Shown one piece after another: positions 1 through 8,702 of a stretch of 64,000 nt of DNA; position 1 is the stretch's first letter; each line of letters begins with the position of its first letter. Position numbers and translations under genes: made by a program. This DNA is from an uncultured Muribaculaceae bacterium (GTDB lineage Bacteria; Bacteroidota; Bacteroidia; Bacteroidales; Muribaculaceae): positions 96,345 through 160,344 of the forward strand of contig CANQQE010000004.1 in assembly GCA_947625935.1 (NCBI GenBank), in the 5' to 3' direction. Below the pieces are notes generated by a model, which was given only the letters and a program-made list of their open reading frames with translations, was not told where the DNA came from and searched no databases.

Positions 1-126
1 CTGGGTCGACGACACATAATCGACGGCGCGCGCGCTCAGCAGATTGACATATGCCAGATACCACGGGAGCCTTCGTAATGCCGGCTCCGGGAGAAAATCT
101 CGTGAGTTTTGACGTATTTCAGCCAT
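1..126 (-). CDS. rex: Redox-sensing repressor Rex, N-terminal fragment
   Basis: The first 42 codons of a gene that runs off the left edge of the window. The reading starts at ATG 126 on the minus strand; residues 18-42 contain RRLPWYLAYV and YVSSTQ, which match the start of the Rex winged-helix DNA-binding domain in Bacteroidota. Rex family proteins bind NADH/NAD+ through a C-terminal Rossmann domain (outside the window) and repress fermentation and respiration genes when NADH is low. It lies 76 bases downstream of porU on the same strand, so it may be the last gene of the dnaX-GH25-porU transcript. Family assignment rests on the N-terminal domain only. Confidence 0.82.
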   Translation of the reverse strand, partial: MAEIRQNSRDFLPEPALRRLPWYLAYVNLLSARAVDYVSSTQ

Positions 127-202
127 CGTTAAACAGTTGTGGTCTCGGTTTAATCTGCGAAGATAGTTATAATAATCAGATTATGCAAACATTGCATGGC
201 GG

Positions 203-3200
203 TCATTTTCCTGTGACGGCTATACGCTTGGTCGTGGTCTCATATTGTTCTCCGTCGGTGGTAATCGAAGCCCTGTAAAGGTAGATGCCGCGCGGCACGC
301 GGTGTCCCCCCTTGTCGCGGAGATCCCATCTTACGGGTGCTGACTTGAACATATCGCTGCGGCCTGTTGCCGACGACGACCACACCTCGGCTCCGAGCAG
401 GTTGTAGACGCTGATTGTCACCGTAGCCTTGGCTTCGGGACGGTCGTGTGAGATGTAGAAGTTAGCTTCGACCGAAGCGGGGTTGGCATCGGAATATACA
501 TCATAGATTTTCGGTGCCAGTTCGTTGTCGACAGTGAACTCTATCGTGCTCTCGGCGAAGTTGCCTGCTGTGTCCCATACTCTGAGTTTAAGTGTATGGT
601 ATCCGGGTTGCAGGCTCTCCATCTGATAGGCTATGTCGCCTTCTCTCTGTGATTCGCCGCTGACGGTGAAGAAGCTCGACACATCGGTTAAAGTCGTCGA
701 TTCGTCGAGATAGAGGGTCATCTGGTGTCCTATTCCGGAGGTAGAAATGTTGATAGCGCGGTTATCGGAAATCTTGGCCAGTACCATGGGGGTCGTGTTG
801 ACCTTGTCGCCCGAGCGGAACGATGAGTGGTTCAGGTAGAAGCTCTCGATAACAGGGGGGTCGGTATCGGGCACTGCATTGTCGTCGCTGCCGTAGGCAT
901 ACACGCCTCGTTCGCATCCGAGGGCTGCGTTTCCATTGTCGGCGGTAGCGACCATATTGATGGCCGCGGGGCGGTAGTTGTCCTCTATTTCAGAAGGCAT
1001 TATGATGTTGAAGCTGAACCGTCCCCCGGTTACAGTGCCGTTGGTGGTGAGAAGTTTGTTGCCTTGTTCGTCGTAGACAATCGAACTTCCGTCATTTCCG
1101 TTGCCGAATGTGGTCACACTGCGTTCGGCGTCATAGAGCGTCAGGGCCAATGTGCCGTTGAAGTCGGTCAGAACGGCGTCGCCGGCGGGGTTGTAGATAG
1201 CCCCCTCAACAGTGACTTCTTGCCGTGCCATCAGTGATGGCGGATTTTCAGGGTCAAGTTCCACTCCGTTGATTTTGTGCAGCTTGACTATGTTGGACGG
1301 GGCGGTGAGTCTCATAGCCGGGTCGCCCATCAGCACATAGCGCAGTTTATTGGAACTTGCTGACTTTTCGCCGAGTCTTGTCACGCCGTTTTCGGTGACG
1401 AGTGGACGCATATCGTTTTTGGCGTTGCGGTATATTTCGCCGAGAGTGGGAAGTTGTCCGTCACTGCCCCTGCGGAACATATAGCGGCCTATGGCAAGCG
1501 ACAATATGCCGTTGTCGGAGATATACACCGGGCGGGTCGCGCTGATTGCGGCAATGACGCCGCCGGAGTTGTTGTGGAACATAACCTCGGCTCCCGATTC
1601 CGACGAGCGGTCCCAACGGAGAAAGTCGCAGGTTGAGGCGAACAGCACCGGGTAGCGGCGCAGATAAAGATTATCTATGTCGTCCATCGTCAGGAATTTC
1701 TCATGGGTCCAGCCGTGGTCGCTGGCATGGCCGATGTAGTTCCACCACATGGTTCCCTCGTTGAGTAGTTTGAACATCCGCTCGCGGGCGTCGGGATAAC
1801 CATCGGCCGTGCGGCGGTATGCGTCGATATATACTTTGTCGATAAAGAAGTTGTCGGTTCCTTCGGTGGTTTTGGCCATCCATGTGAGCATATTTTCCGA
1901 TTGGGTCATATGTACCCCGAAGTCCTGGTCATCGGCCACCATCATAACGTGGTTGCGCCATTCGCCTACGGGCATCGACTCGTTGTAGGCCAACAGCTTG
2001 TCGACAAGCTCCCGGGCGTTTTCGGCTGATTTTGCCGGGATGCGTCCTACGGCGATACAAAGATAATCGGAGGATGTCGACGAGCCCGAGCCGTCGCGGA
2101 GAAAGGCGAAGATGTCGTCGGTGGTGTACGAGGAGTTGTCGTCGGCGCCTGTGTCGGTTTGCCAGATGGGCATTGTGGGGTAGCTGAGCCTTTTTATCTC
2201 GGGGGTGATGCGGCGGTTGTCAAATACCCCGCGCCCCATGAACAGCGCGTATCGCAGGGGTTTCCCGGCGATGTTGCCGCGGTCCCAGTACATTTTCAGC
2301 AGCTTGCGGAATCCGTTGACGTCGGGCACGCCTGATGAAAATTCGTTAAACACTGTTTCCTGATTGACTACTATCACATCCATTCCGTCGGTCTGTCGGT
2401 GATAGTCGGCTATGCGTTGCGCCTGTGACTCCCAGTCGCGCAGGGTAAAGATTACCATGTCGGGGGCTTCGGTGGCATGTAGGTCCTGGTTGGCCACGTT
2501 GCCGACGAGCAGGGGCGACGGGTAGGTGGCTGATTCGTCCCATGCCACATAGCTGCGCGAGCCGGTGTATTGATTGATGCAGTTGACGGCGTTGCCGTTG
2601 GCGGTGGTGGCGAGCTGGCTGATTTCGAGTGGTTTGGTCACATCCCATACGCGGGTGGCGGCGGTTGCTCCGTCAAGGGTGAAAGAGGGGGTGCGCAGAG
2701 TGAACTCCAGTTTGCCGTCGCGCAATTTCAGGGCGCGGGTGTAATTGACGGCTATGAAATCGAGACGCGCCATGATTACCGATGATGCCGGGGAGGAATG
2801 GGTGAGTCCGAGCGACAATCTGTTGCCGTTCATATCAAACTCCTTGCGCAGCGTGACATCGGAACCGTGGACGTATGACGATGAGATATCGCATCCTCTG
2901 ATGTCGTCTTCGTAGGTTTGCGTCAGCGGTGTTCCGTTGACTGTGTAGAGCATCTTCGACGGATTTTTGGTCTTGGAGAAGAAGTTGACCTGGGTCCACA
3001 CCTTAGTTCCCTCGACACGGTCGGGGAGGTCGAAGTTGAAGGTGTTGGACGGGGTGTAGCGAAAATCCTCGCCGACGAGGTAGTGCCCTGTGGTGCCTGG
3101 CGACACCTCGTTTACTTCGTGAAATGTGCGGCTGGTAAAAGAGGTGGCCGGCTCAGCCGATGATACTCCGGCCGATATCACGGGAATGTCGCTCGGCTCT

Positions 3201-3649
3201 GTCTCCCGATCGCTTAGAAAGTAGTAGCCGAGTGAGGAAAATGGGTTCTGGGTCGGAATGTAGCGGGTGGTCTGCACGGAGACCCATTTGATTGGGCCTT
3301 GGGCATAGAAAAACAGTCCGCGTGAAGTCTTGACGCTTTGCACCTGCGGCAGGTCATCGATATAGTTTGATAGAGTGAGCGCATCGGGTATGCGCTGGCC
3401 GCCGTAGCCGTAGACCTTGACTTTCGACGGGTCTGAAAACCCCCACGACCGCAGTTGGGAATCGGAAATCATATGTATGCCGGTTTCGGCTACGCTGATT
3501 TTAACCCACTTGCCGCTGCTCAACACCGACGAGGAGGCATATGTGTCGAGTTTGAAAGCTGATGCGTCGAGACAGCCCAGCAGCAGAGCCGACACTGCGA
3601 CGGCGCACAGATATATCTTTTGAATAATGATGTTGCGTTTAAGATTCAT
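203..3649 (-). CDS. porU: PorU, gingipain-like sortase of the type IX secretion system
   Basis: A 1148-residue secreted protein of peptidase family C25. PorU removes the C-terminal signal of T9SS cargo at the cell surface and helps attach the cargo to A-LPS. The catalytic pair is visible: His641 in NYIGHASDHG and Cys674 in FASTCDF, followed by the GVIAAISATRPVY strand typical of the family. The last ~90 residues form an Ig-like T9SS-type C-terminal domain with PRGIYLYRA, as PorU itself carries. I start at ATG 3649 (MNLKRNIII, followed by a hydrophobic signal and a possible lipobox Cys); an in-frame ATG at 3790 would add 47 residues that overlap the upstream GH25 gene. Downstream of dnaX and GH25, probably the same operon; rex follows. 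Confidence 0.9.
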   Translation of the reverse strand: MNLKRNIIIQKIYLCAVAVSALLLGCLDASAFKLDTYASSSVLSSGKWVKISVAETGIHMISDSQLRSWGFSDPSKVKVYGYGGQRIPDALTLSNYIDDLPQVQSVKTSRGLFFYAQGPIKWVSVQTTRYIPTQNPFSSLGYYFLSDRETEPSDIPVISAGVSSAEPATSFTSRTFHEVNEVSPGTTGHYLVGEDFRYTPSNTFNFDLPDRVEGTKVWTQVNFFSKTKNPSKMLYTVNGTPLTQTYEDDIRGCDISSSYVHGSDVTLRKEFDMNGNRLSLGLTHSSPASSVIMARLDFIAVNYTRALKLRDGKLEFTLRTPSFTLDGATAATRVWDVTKPLEISQLATTANGNAVNCINQYTGSRSYVAWDESATYPSPLLVGNVANQDLHATEAPDMVIFTLRDWESQAQRIADYHRQTDGMDVIVVNQETVFNEFSSGVPDVNGFRKLLKMYWDRGNIAGKPLRYALFMGRGVFDNRRITPEIKRLSYPTMPIWQTDTGADDNSSYTTDDIFAFLRDGSGSSTSSDYLCIAVGRIPAKSAENARELVDKLLAYNESMPVGEWRNHVMMVADDQDFGVHMTQSENMLTWMAKTTEGTDNFFIDKVYIDAYRRTADGYPDARERMFKLLNEGTMWWNYIGHASDHGWTHEKFLTMDDIDNLYLRRYPVLFASTCDFLRWDRSSESGAEVMFHNNSGGVIAAISATRPVYISDNGILSLAIGRYMFRRGSDGQLPTLGEIYRNAKNDMRPLVTENGVTRLGEKSASSNKLRYVLMGDPAMRLTAPSNIVKLHKINGVELDPENPPSLMARQEVTVEGAIYNPAGDAVLTDFNGTLALTLYDAERSVTTFGNGNDGSSIVYDEQGNKLLTTNGTVTGGRFSFNIIMPSEIEDNYRPAAINMVATADNGNAALGCERGVYAYGSDDNAVPDTDPPVIESFYLNHSSFRSGDKVNTTPMVLAKISDNRAINISTSGIGHQMTLYLDESTTLTDVSSFFTVSGESQREGDIAYQMESLQPGYHTLKLRVWDTAGNFAESTIEFTVDNELAPKIYDVYSDANPASVEANFYISHDRPEAKATVTISVYNLLGAEVWSSSATGRSDMFKSAPVRWDLRDKGGHRVPRGIYLYRASITTDGEQYETTTKRIAVTGK

Positions 3650-3725
3650 TGCATTGTGTCCTAAAAATAGAAATGCGGGTGTGTCAGTGCATATTACCGC
3701 TACCACTAATAACGTGAAATGTCGT

Positions 3726-4463
3726 CTAATATTGTGTCGCCGGGCGGTGTGCGGCGACCCACATATTAAATTCGTCGTCGGTGCCGGCAAACGCGTTCAG
3801 ATCTACTTTCCCGACGAGTCCGCGCAAGTCCCCTTTGTGGGTGTATTGCCAAAGTTTCCAGTCGGCTTCGACAGGCGGATCAGAGAAAGAGCATATCCAC
3901 AGTGGAAGGTCGTCGAAACGTCCTTCGATGAAGCGTGTGTGGCCGTCCTTGTTGGTATAGAGCATCACCGGGTAGCCGGCTGATTTCAGATGGCCGATCA
4001 TTGCTGAAAGTTCGGTGGTGATGTCGGAGGTGGGTCTGACGTAAGGGTTTCCCCATTCTTCGATGTCGATAATCAGCGGGAAGTCAAGTTCGCGCCCCCT
4101 CACGGAGTTCAGCATATTTATGGCTTGCATATGCCCGGGGGTCTCGAATCGGAAGAAGTGGTAGGCCCCTATCTTCAGGCCCGACATACGCGCTTTGCGA
4201 TAGTTGGTGTGGAACGACGGGTCTTTGAAGGTTGAGCCTTCGGTCGCTTTGATGAGGGCGAATCTGATGCCCTGGCTGCGCAAGGTGTCAAAATCTATCT
4301 CGCCGTTGTGGGACGAGACATCCACCCCTTTGACCGGGAGATCGGGATTAAGAGGCGTTATGGAGGTTTTTGCGGTCATCGACAAAATCAGTCCTACGAT
4401 AGCCCCGGCGGTCAGGACGGTGACAATCGTGAACTTGATGGCTGTGTAGGTCGATTTCTTCAC
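3726..4463 (-). CDS. GH25 family lysozyme, membrane anchored
   Basis: A 245-residue protein with one N-terminal hydrophobic segment (residues ~9-30) and a glycoside hydrolase family 25 domain. The family cuts the beta-1,4 bond between N-acetylmuramic acid and N-acetylglucosamine in peptidoglycan. GH25 marks seen here are GVDVSSHNG near the domain start, the acidic pair in LIIDIEEWG (catalytic Glu), IGAYHFF, and LWQYTHKG near the end. The membrane anchor places the enzyme in the periplasm. It starts 24 bases after dnaX and precedes porU by 76 bases, so co-transcription is likely. Role in cell wall turnover is inferred from the family. Confidence 0.88.
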   Translation of the reverse strand: MKKSTYTAIKFTIVTVLTAGAIVGLILSMTAKTSITPLNPDLPVKGVDVSSHNGEIDFDTLRSQGIRFALIKATEGSTFKDPSFHTNYRKARMSGLKIGAYHFFRFETPGHMQAINMLNSVRGRELDFPLIIDIEEWGNPYVRPTSDITTELSAMIGHLKSAGYPVMLYTNKDGHTRFIEGRFDDLPLWICSFSDPPVEADWKLWQYTHKGDLRGLVGKVDLNAFAGTDDEFNMWVAAHRPATQY

Positions 4464-4487
4464 TTCTTTTTTAGACTTAACGTGGAG

Positions 4488-6254
4488 TTAGAGCAGCGAT
4501 AGGTTGAGGGCGTTGACAAACTCCTTTAACGCCGGGGTCTGAAGCATATGAGCCAGCACCTCGCGCTCGTTCCATGTATGGGGGCTTGGCGCCCCGTCGT
4601 TGACCGATATGCTGAACGTGACCGATGAATTAGACACCTTGTTGCGGCAATGGGCGGTGATGTCGTGCATGAACTTGTTTAAAAGCTCTGCCTGTATGTC
4701 GGTCTCGACCATAACGTTGTAGCTGCCTGCGCCTGTCGACACCGGCTCGGCGGAACGCATGGTGTTTATCAGTATCTTTTCTGTTGGATGGGTGTCGGCG
4801 AATGAGTGCCAGGCAGCTCTGAGGTCATTGTCGGTGAACGGATTTGACATCACAGACTCGGGCTGGTTGTCTGAGCCGGCTGCGGATCCGTCGGTTGAGG
4901 CTTTCGCCCCTTTGAGCGACAGTTTGGGGCCGCGCGACAGTGATGCGTGACGGCGCGGTGACGCGCTTGGCGACTGACCGATGGGGGCGGGCGTTTTCGG
5001 TGCGGTCGCTATAGCTTCTGCGGCGGTATGCTCAGGCCGTGTGGCGGTGGAAGCGGGGGTAGTGGCCGTCTGGGGCGCGGTTACGGCTGCCTGGACGGTT
5101 TGTGTCGCGGCGATTGGTTTCAGTTGCCCCTCTCCGTCGCCGCTACAGTTGGGGGAGGGGCTGAGTAGTTGGCACAGTTTTATGAGCAGAAGCTCGACAA
5201 GGAAGTTCTTGTTGGAGGCGGTGCGGTAGTTGAGGTCTGCGCTGTTACACAGGCTCATGGCCGAGTAGAAAAACTGTGGAGTGCATTTTGCGGCTTGTGC
5301 GGCGAGTGTGGCTTTTGTTTCTTCGTCATAATCGAGCAGCGACATTGTAGCCGGGTTGAGCGATACCATCAGGTCGCGCATATATCCGCCGAGGCCGTTG
5401 ATGAAGAAGTGAGCGTCAAAGCCGTTGTCGCGCACCTCTTTGTAGATGAGCAGCGCACCCGGCACGTCGCCGGCGGCGAAGCAGTCGACGAGTCGTGAAT
5501 AGTAGGCCGAGTCGAGCACGTTTAGGTTGTCGATGGTAGAGCGGTAGGTGATGTTGCCTCTTGACGATGCGGCCACCTGGTCGAAAATCGACAGGGCGTC
5601 GCGCATGGCACCGTCGGCTTTGGATGCTATCACTCTCAGAGCCTGGCGTTCGGCGGTGTATCCCTCCTCGCGTGCCACATATTCAAGGTGGTCCACCATG
5701 TCGGCGATTGTGATGCGGTTGAAGTCGTAAATCTGACACCGCGACATGATGGTAGGTATGATTTTGTGCTTCTCGGTAGTGGCGAGGATGAACACTGCAT
5801 ATGACGGGGGTTCCTCAAGGGTCTTGAGAAACGCGTTGAACGCCTGTGTACTGAGCATATGCACCTCGTCGATGATGAACACGCGGTAGCGTCCCGTCGA
5901 CGGGGGCACAAGCACTTGTTCGATAAGCGAGCGCATATCGTCGACACCGTTGTTGGAGGCGGCGTCAAGCTCGATGATGTTCAGCGAGCGTCCTTCGTTG
6001 AAGGCCCGGCATGAGTCGCACTCGTTGCATGGGTCACCGTCGGGCGTGGGGTGCTCACAGTTGATTGTTTTGGCGAATATGCGGGCGCATGACGTCTTCC
6101 CGACCCCCCGAGACCCGCAAAAGAGATAGGCGTGGGCCAACCGGTCGGTAGCGATAGCGTTTTTCAGCGTCGCTGTCAGGGCTTTCTGGCCCACGACCGA
6201 GTTGAATGTCGACGGGCGGTATTTGCGCGCCGATACTATGTAGTTAGAGCTCAT
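4488..6254 (-). CDS. dnaX: DNA polymerase III subunit gamma/tau
   Basis: A 588-residue clamp-loader ATPase. Visible motifs: Walker A GSRGVGKTSCA, the zinc-binding cysteines around CNECDSC, the DEVHML Walker B box, and the TIMSRC sensor/arginine finger motif. The C-terminal third (from about residue 370) is Ala/Pro/Thr-rich linker followed by a small tau-like domain. I chose ATG 6254 (MSSNYIVSARKYRP), the conserved DnaX start; the in-frame ATG at 6350 lies upstream of the proximal promoter elements at 6274-6305 and inside the repeat, so it would not be on that transcript. I see no obvious slippery A-rich site for gamma production. First gene of the dnaX-GH25-porU-rex group. Confidence 0.96.
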   Translation of the reverse strand: MSSNYIVSARKYRPSTFNSVVGQKALTATLKNAIATDRLAHAYLFCGSRGVGKTSCARIFAKTINCEHPTPDGDPCNECDSCRAFNEGRSLNIIELDAASNNGVDDMRSLIEQVLVPPSTGRYRVFIIDEVHMLSTQAFNAFLKTLEEPPSYAVFILATTEKHKIIPTIMSRCQIYDFNRITIADMVDHLEYVAREEGYTAERQALRVIASKADGAMRDALSIFDQVAASSRGNITYRSTIDNLNVLDSAYYSRLVDCFAAGDVPGALLIYKEVRDNGFDAHFFINGLGGYMRDLMVSLNPATMSLLDYDEETKATLAAQAAKCTPQFFYSAMSLCNSADLNYRTASNKNFLVELLLIKLCQLLSPSPNCSGDGEGQLKPIAATQTVQAAVTAPQTATTPASTATRPEHTAAEAIATAPKTPAPIGQSPSASPRRHASLSRGPKLSLKGAKASTDGSAAGSDNQPESVMSNPFTDNDLRAAWHSFADTHPTEKILINTMRSAEPVSTGAGSYNVMVETDIQAELLNKFMHDITAHCRNKVSNSSVTFSISVNDGAPSPHTWNEREVLAHMLQTPALKEFVNALNLSLL

Positions 6255-6273
6255 CAGGTTGTCACTTTTCCCA

Positions 6274-6305
6274 CAAAGATACGAATAAGCGAGGGCAAAG
6301 CCAAA
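6274..6305 (-). promoter_or_regulatory. Promoter of the dnaX operon (repeat copy 1)
   Basis: On the minus strand TTTG (6302-6305), 20 bases, then TATCTTTG (6274-6281), an exact match to the Bacteroidota -33/-7 consensus. Predicted start near 6267, about 13 bases before the dnaX ATG at 6254, giving a nearly leaderless transcript. Confidence 0.75.
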
Positions 6306-6347
6306 TTTATTTGAGATTTGCCGAGCGGAAGTATCTAAGGCTTCGGC

Positions 6348-6379
6348 CAAAGATACGAATAAGCGGGGGCAAAGCCAAA
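6348..6379 (-). promoter_or_regulatory. Second promoter from repeat copy 2
   Basis: The same arrangement 74 bases upstream: TTTG at 6376-6379 and TATCTTTG at 6348-6355 on the minus strand with 20 bases between. It would give dnaX a second transcript with a leader of about 87 bases that contains repeat copy 1. Confidence 0.6.
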
Positions 6380-6469
6380 TTTATTTGAGATTTGCCGAGC
6401 GGAAGTATTTGTGGCTCACGCCAAAGATTGCGAAATCCTGTGGTGTTGCCAACCGATGACGATGAAATA

Positions 6470-7579
6470 TCAGTTTATCAGCGGTGCGAGGATGGGAACA
6501 AGTTTATCGGCGTAGTGGCGGAAACCAAGGTCGGTCAGGTGTATGCCGTCGACGGTGCCGTCGTCTTCCGCGCCGTCGAGACCCTCTGACGTGACATAGT
6601 AGAGGTTAGCGGGGTTCTCGGCCTTCAGACGTTCGTAGTTGCGACGGAATGCGGCGTTTTTGCGAGGCAGGTAGTTACCCATCGAAGCGTCATAGCGGGC
6701 GTAAGGGTAGATAGGGCCTTCGAGCATCACTATGGGTACGTCGGGGCGTGCTTTGCGCAGTGTGTTGATGAACCCGTAGGTCAGAGTGTCACACATCATT
6801 TCGGTGCAGTTGGGCACCGGGTCGATGAGAAACAGGTCGGCGTCCTTGATTTGGGCCATCGCGCGGGCCATGCAGTTGTCCATCTTACCCTCGCCGCTGA
6901 TGCCTATGTTCACGACCTCGCAGTTAAGCTCGCGGCTTATGATGTTGGTTGCCGCCATACCGGTGCGCGACGCGCAGCCTCCTTGCAGTATGCTCGTGCC
7001 GTATGCCACTATTTTCTTGTCGTCGCGTATGAGCCGCGGGTTGCCCGGGGTGATCACCGCCCCGCTGTCTACCGCTACCCAGAGGTCTTGCACACCGTCA
7101 TAGAGAGGAAAGTAAATCATAAATTCTTTCATCGCGGTGTCAAGATGTTCCACATAGATTTTTTCGCACATTTTCAATGAGTCAGCTTTGGGGCGGTTGG
7201 TGTTGACGTGCCGCCACGCCGAGTCACCCTCGTGGATGTAGAGGTCGGTGCCCTTGAGGCCGGTGTCGGCCATATGGAGCATATGGGTGTCCCAAAGCAG
7301 TTTGTATTTGACGCCGATGCGGGAGGAGTTGGTCGCGAAGCGCACTGCGATTCCTGCGCTGCACTGGGCTCGTTCCCACAGTTCTTTGCGCACGCTGTCG
7401 CGCAGATAAGCCGGGATGCGGGTGTATTTGCCGAGGGTGTTGTCCCATCCCTTGTTGATGACGCGCAGTTCTTGAGCATCGACATATTTCAACGGCTTTT
7501 CAACCGGGGCAGCGGCCAAAGCCGCCGAAACGCACATTGCGGCTGCCGTTGCCGCCAAAATTCTTTTCAAGGTTTTCAT
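6470..7579 (-). CDS. Secreted SGNH/GDSL esterase with GxDLY domain
   Basis: A 369-residue exported hydrolase. An N-terminal signal peptide (residues 1-22) starts at ATG 7579; an in-frame ATG at 7612 would place 11 polar residues before it. The N-terminal beta-sandwich carries the GTDLY motif that names the GxDLY domain. The SGNH domain has the nucleophile Ser in AYGTSILQGGCAS and the Asp-His pair in DGIHLTDLGF. Family members are carbohydrate or lipid esterases; the substrate cannot be read from the sequence. It is transcribed alone; dnaX downstream has its own repeat-borne promoters. Confidence 0.85.
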   Translation of the reverse strand: MKTLKRILAATAAAMCVSAALAAAPVEKPLKYVDAQELRVINKGWDNTLGKYTRIPAYLRDSVRKELWERAQCSAGIAVRFATNSSRIGVKYKLLWDTHMLHMADTGLKGTDLYIHEGDSAWRHVNTNRPKADSLKMCEKIYVEHLDTAMKEFMIYFPLYDGVQDLWVAVDSGAVITPGNPRLIRDDKKIVAYGTSILQGGCASRTGMAATNIISRELNCEVVNIGISGEGKMDNCMARAMAQIKDADLFLIDPVPNCTEMMCDTLTYGFINTLRKARPDVPIVMLEGPIYPYARYDASMGNYLPRKNAAFRRNYERLKAENPANLYYVTSEGLDGAEDDGTVDGIHLTDLGFRHYADKLVPILAPLIN

Positions 7580-7772
7580 GGATGAATGGTTGTTAGTTGC
7601 TTTATCTCGCAAAGTTAACGAAAAATTCCGTAACTCCGCACTGTTACCACGCCCCAGACTGATATTGTTTTAAAGATTAAGTGGTTGCTTTTATGTCATA
7701 GAAAATGGAAAATAGGTGTAAAAGGGCTAAATAAGTGGAGCTACGGAACAGCGATGAATGACCGGGATGACG

Positions 7773-7780
7773 TAATTTTG
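7773..7780 (+). promoter_or_regulatory. -7 element before the phosphoesterase lipoprotein
   Basis: TAATTTTG matches the Bacteroidota -7 box TAnnTTTG and sits 28 bases before the ATG at 7809. No good TTTG is seen 19-21 bases upstream. The rest of the 229-base divergent gap 7580-7808 shows no other element. Confidence 0.45.
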
Positions 7781-7808
7781 CATTCCAAATGAAACAAGGA
7801 GATAATAG

Positions 7809-8702
7809 ATGAAATTATTGAGGTGCGTTTTAGGTATGATGGCTGCGATGACATTGTTTGCGGCCTGCGACAATTTTGAATACCATCCTTACGCCGCCAA
7901 TATCGACGGACCGACCGATATAAACCGTCGCAACATCGAGCTGATAAAGAAACGTGTTACCCGGCTGCCCCTGCGCTTCGCTTTCTTTACCGACACGCAG
8001 GGGGCATACGATGAGCTAAGGGAGGCTCTTGACCACATCAAGAGTCGGGGGGATGTCGATTTTTTGGTTCATGGCGGTGATATGACCGACTTCGGCTTGC
8101 CAAAGGAGTTCATGTGGTGTCGCGATATGATGGATGGAGTGTCGATTCCGTGGTTTGCCGTAATAGGCAATCACGACTGTCTTGGCAACGGCGAATCAAC
8201 GTTCAAGTATATCTTTGGCGTTAAAAACTATTCGTTTACAGTGGCCGGAGTTCATTTTCTGTGTCTCAACACCAATGCCTTGGAATATGACTACTCGGAG
8301 CCGGTGCCCGACCTTGATTTCATGGAACGCGACGCCGCCGAGGTGGCGGCTGAGAATGCCACAACTCCGGGTGCGGTGACCCACACTGTGGCGATTATGC
8401 ACTCGCGCCCCTACGACGAGCAGTTCAACAATAATGTGGCAAAGCCGTTCCTTCACTATTTGCGCGCCTTTCCGGGGATGGGCGAAGATGACGAGAAGGT
8501 TACCGGTCTATCAGTCCCCGATTATAAATGCGGGACGATGGCGAGGGGATTTTGCGTGAACGGTCATAATCATAACACTACTGTGCTGAACATCAACGAT
8601 GATGGGGTGCTGTTCTACCAATGCGCCAATATGGGTAAAAGGGCATACCTGATAGTCACCGTAACCAATGACGGATATGATGTGGAAGAATGCGTTTTTT
8701 AA
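7809..8702 (+). CDS. Metallophosphoesterase lipoprotein
   Basis: A 297-residue calcineurin-like phosphoesterase with a lipoprotein signal (Cys20 in LFAACDN). The metal ligands are recognisable in order: FTDTQG (a variant of DxH with Gln in place of His), GGDMTD, GNHD, the histidine in MHSRP, and GHNHN. The Asp-x-Gln change at the first motif is unusual for the family and may alter the metal site. The lipid anchor puts the enzyme in the envelope. The next gene overlaps its 3' end by 35 bases, so the two are probably translated together. Substrate unknown. Confidence 0.85.
   Translation: MKLLRCVLGMMAAMTLFAACDNFEYHPYAANIDGPTDINRRNIELIKKRVTRLPLRFAFFTDTQGAYDELREALDHIKSRGDVDFLVHGGDMTDFGLPKEFMWCRDMMDGVSIPWFAVIGNHDCLGNGESTFKYIFGVKNYSFTVAGVHFLCLNTNALEYDYSEPVPDLDFMERDAAEVAAENATTPGAVTHTVAIMHSRPYDEQFNNNVAKPFLHYLRAFPGMGEDDEKVTGLSVPDYKCGTMARGFCVNGHNHNTTVLNINDDGVLFYQCANMGKRAYLIVTVTNDGYDVEECVF

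Larger units (their letters stand above)
6274..6421. repeat. Two tandem copies of a 74-bp intergenic repeat
   Basis: Copy 1 spans 6274-6347 and copy 2 6348-6421; the first few bases of a third follow at 6422. The first ~60 bases of each copy are almost identical, while the last ~14 differ, so the duplication is not brand new or the element inserted twice. Read on the minus strand, each copy contains TTTG, 20 bases, TATCTTTG, the Bacteroidota promoter pattern. It fills most of the gap between the SGNH esterase stop and dnaX. Confidence 0.9.

Noticed and set aside
51-278. 75-residue plus-strand frame at the left edge
   Set aside because: It overlaps the start of rex and the end of porU, both on the minus strand, and has no similarity of its own.
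3650-3790. Longer start of PorU at 3790
   Set aside because: Adds 47 residues overlapping the GH25 gene and moves the signal peptide away from the N-terminus.
4488-6254. Programmed frameshift in dnaX producing a gamma form
   Set aside because: I found no A-rich slippery heptamer with a following stem near the expected position.
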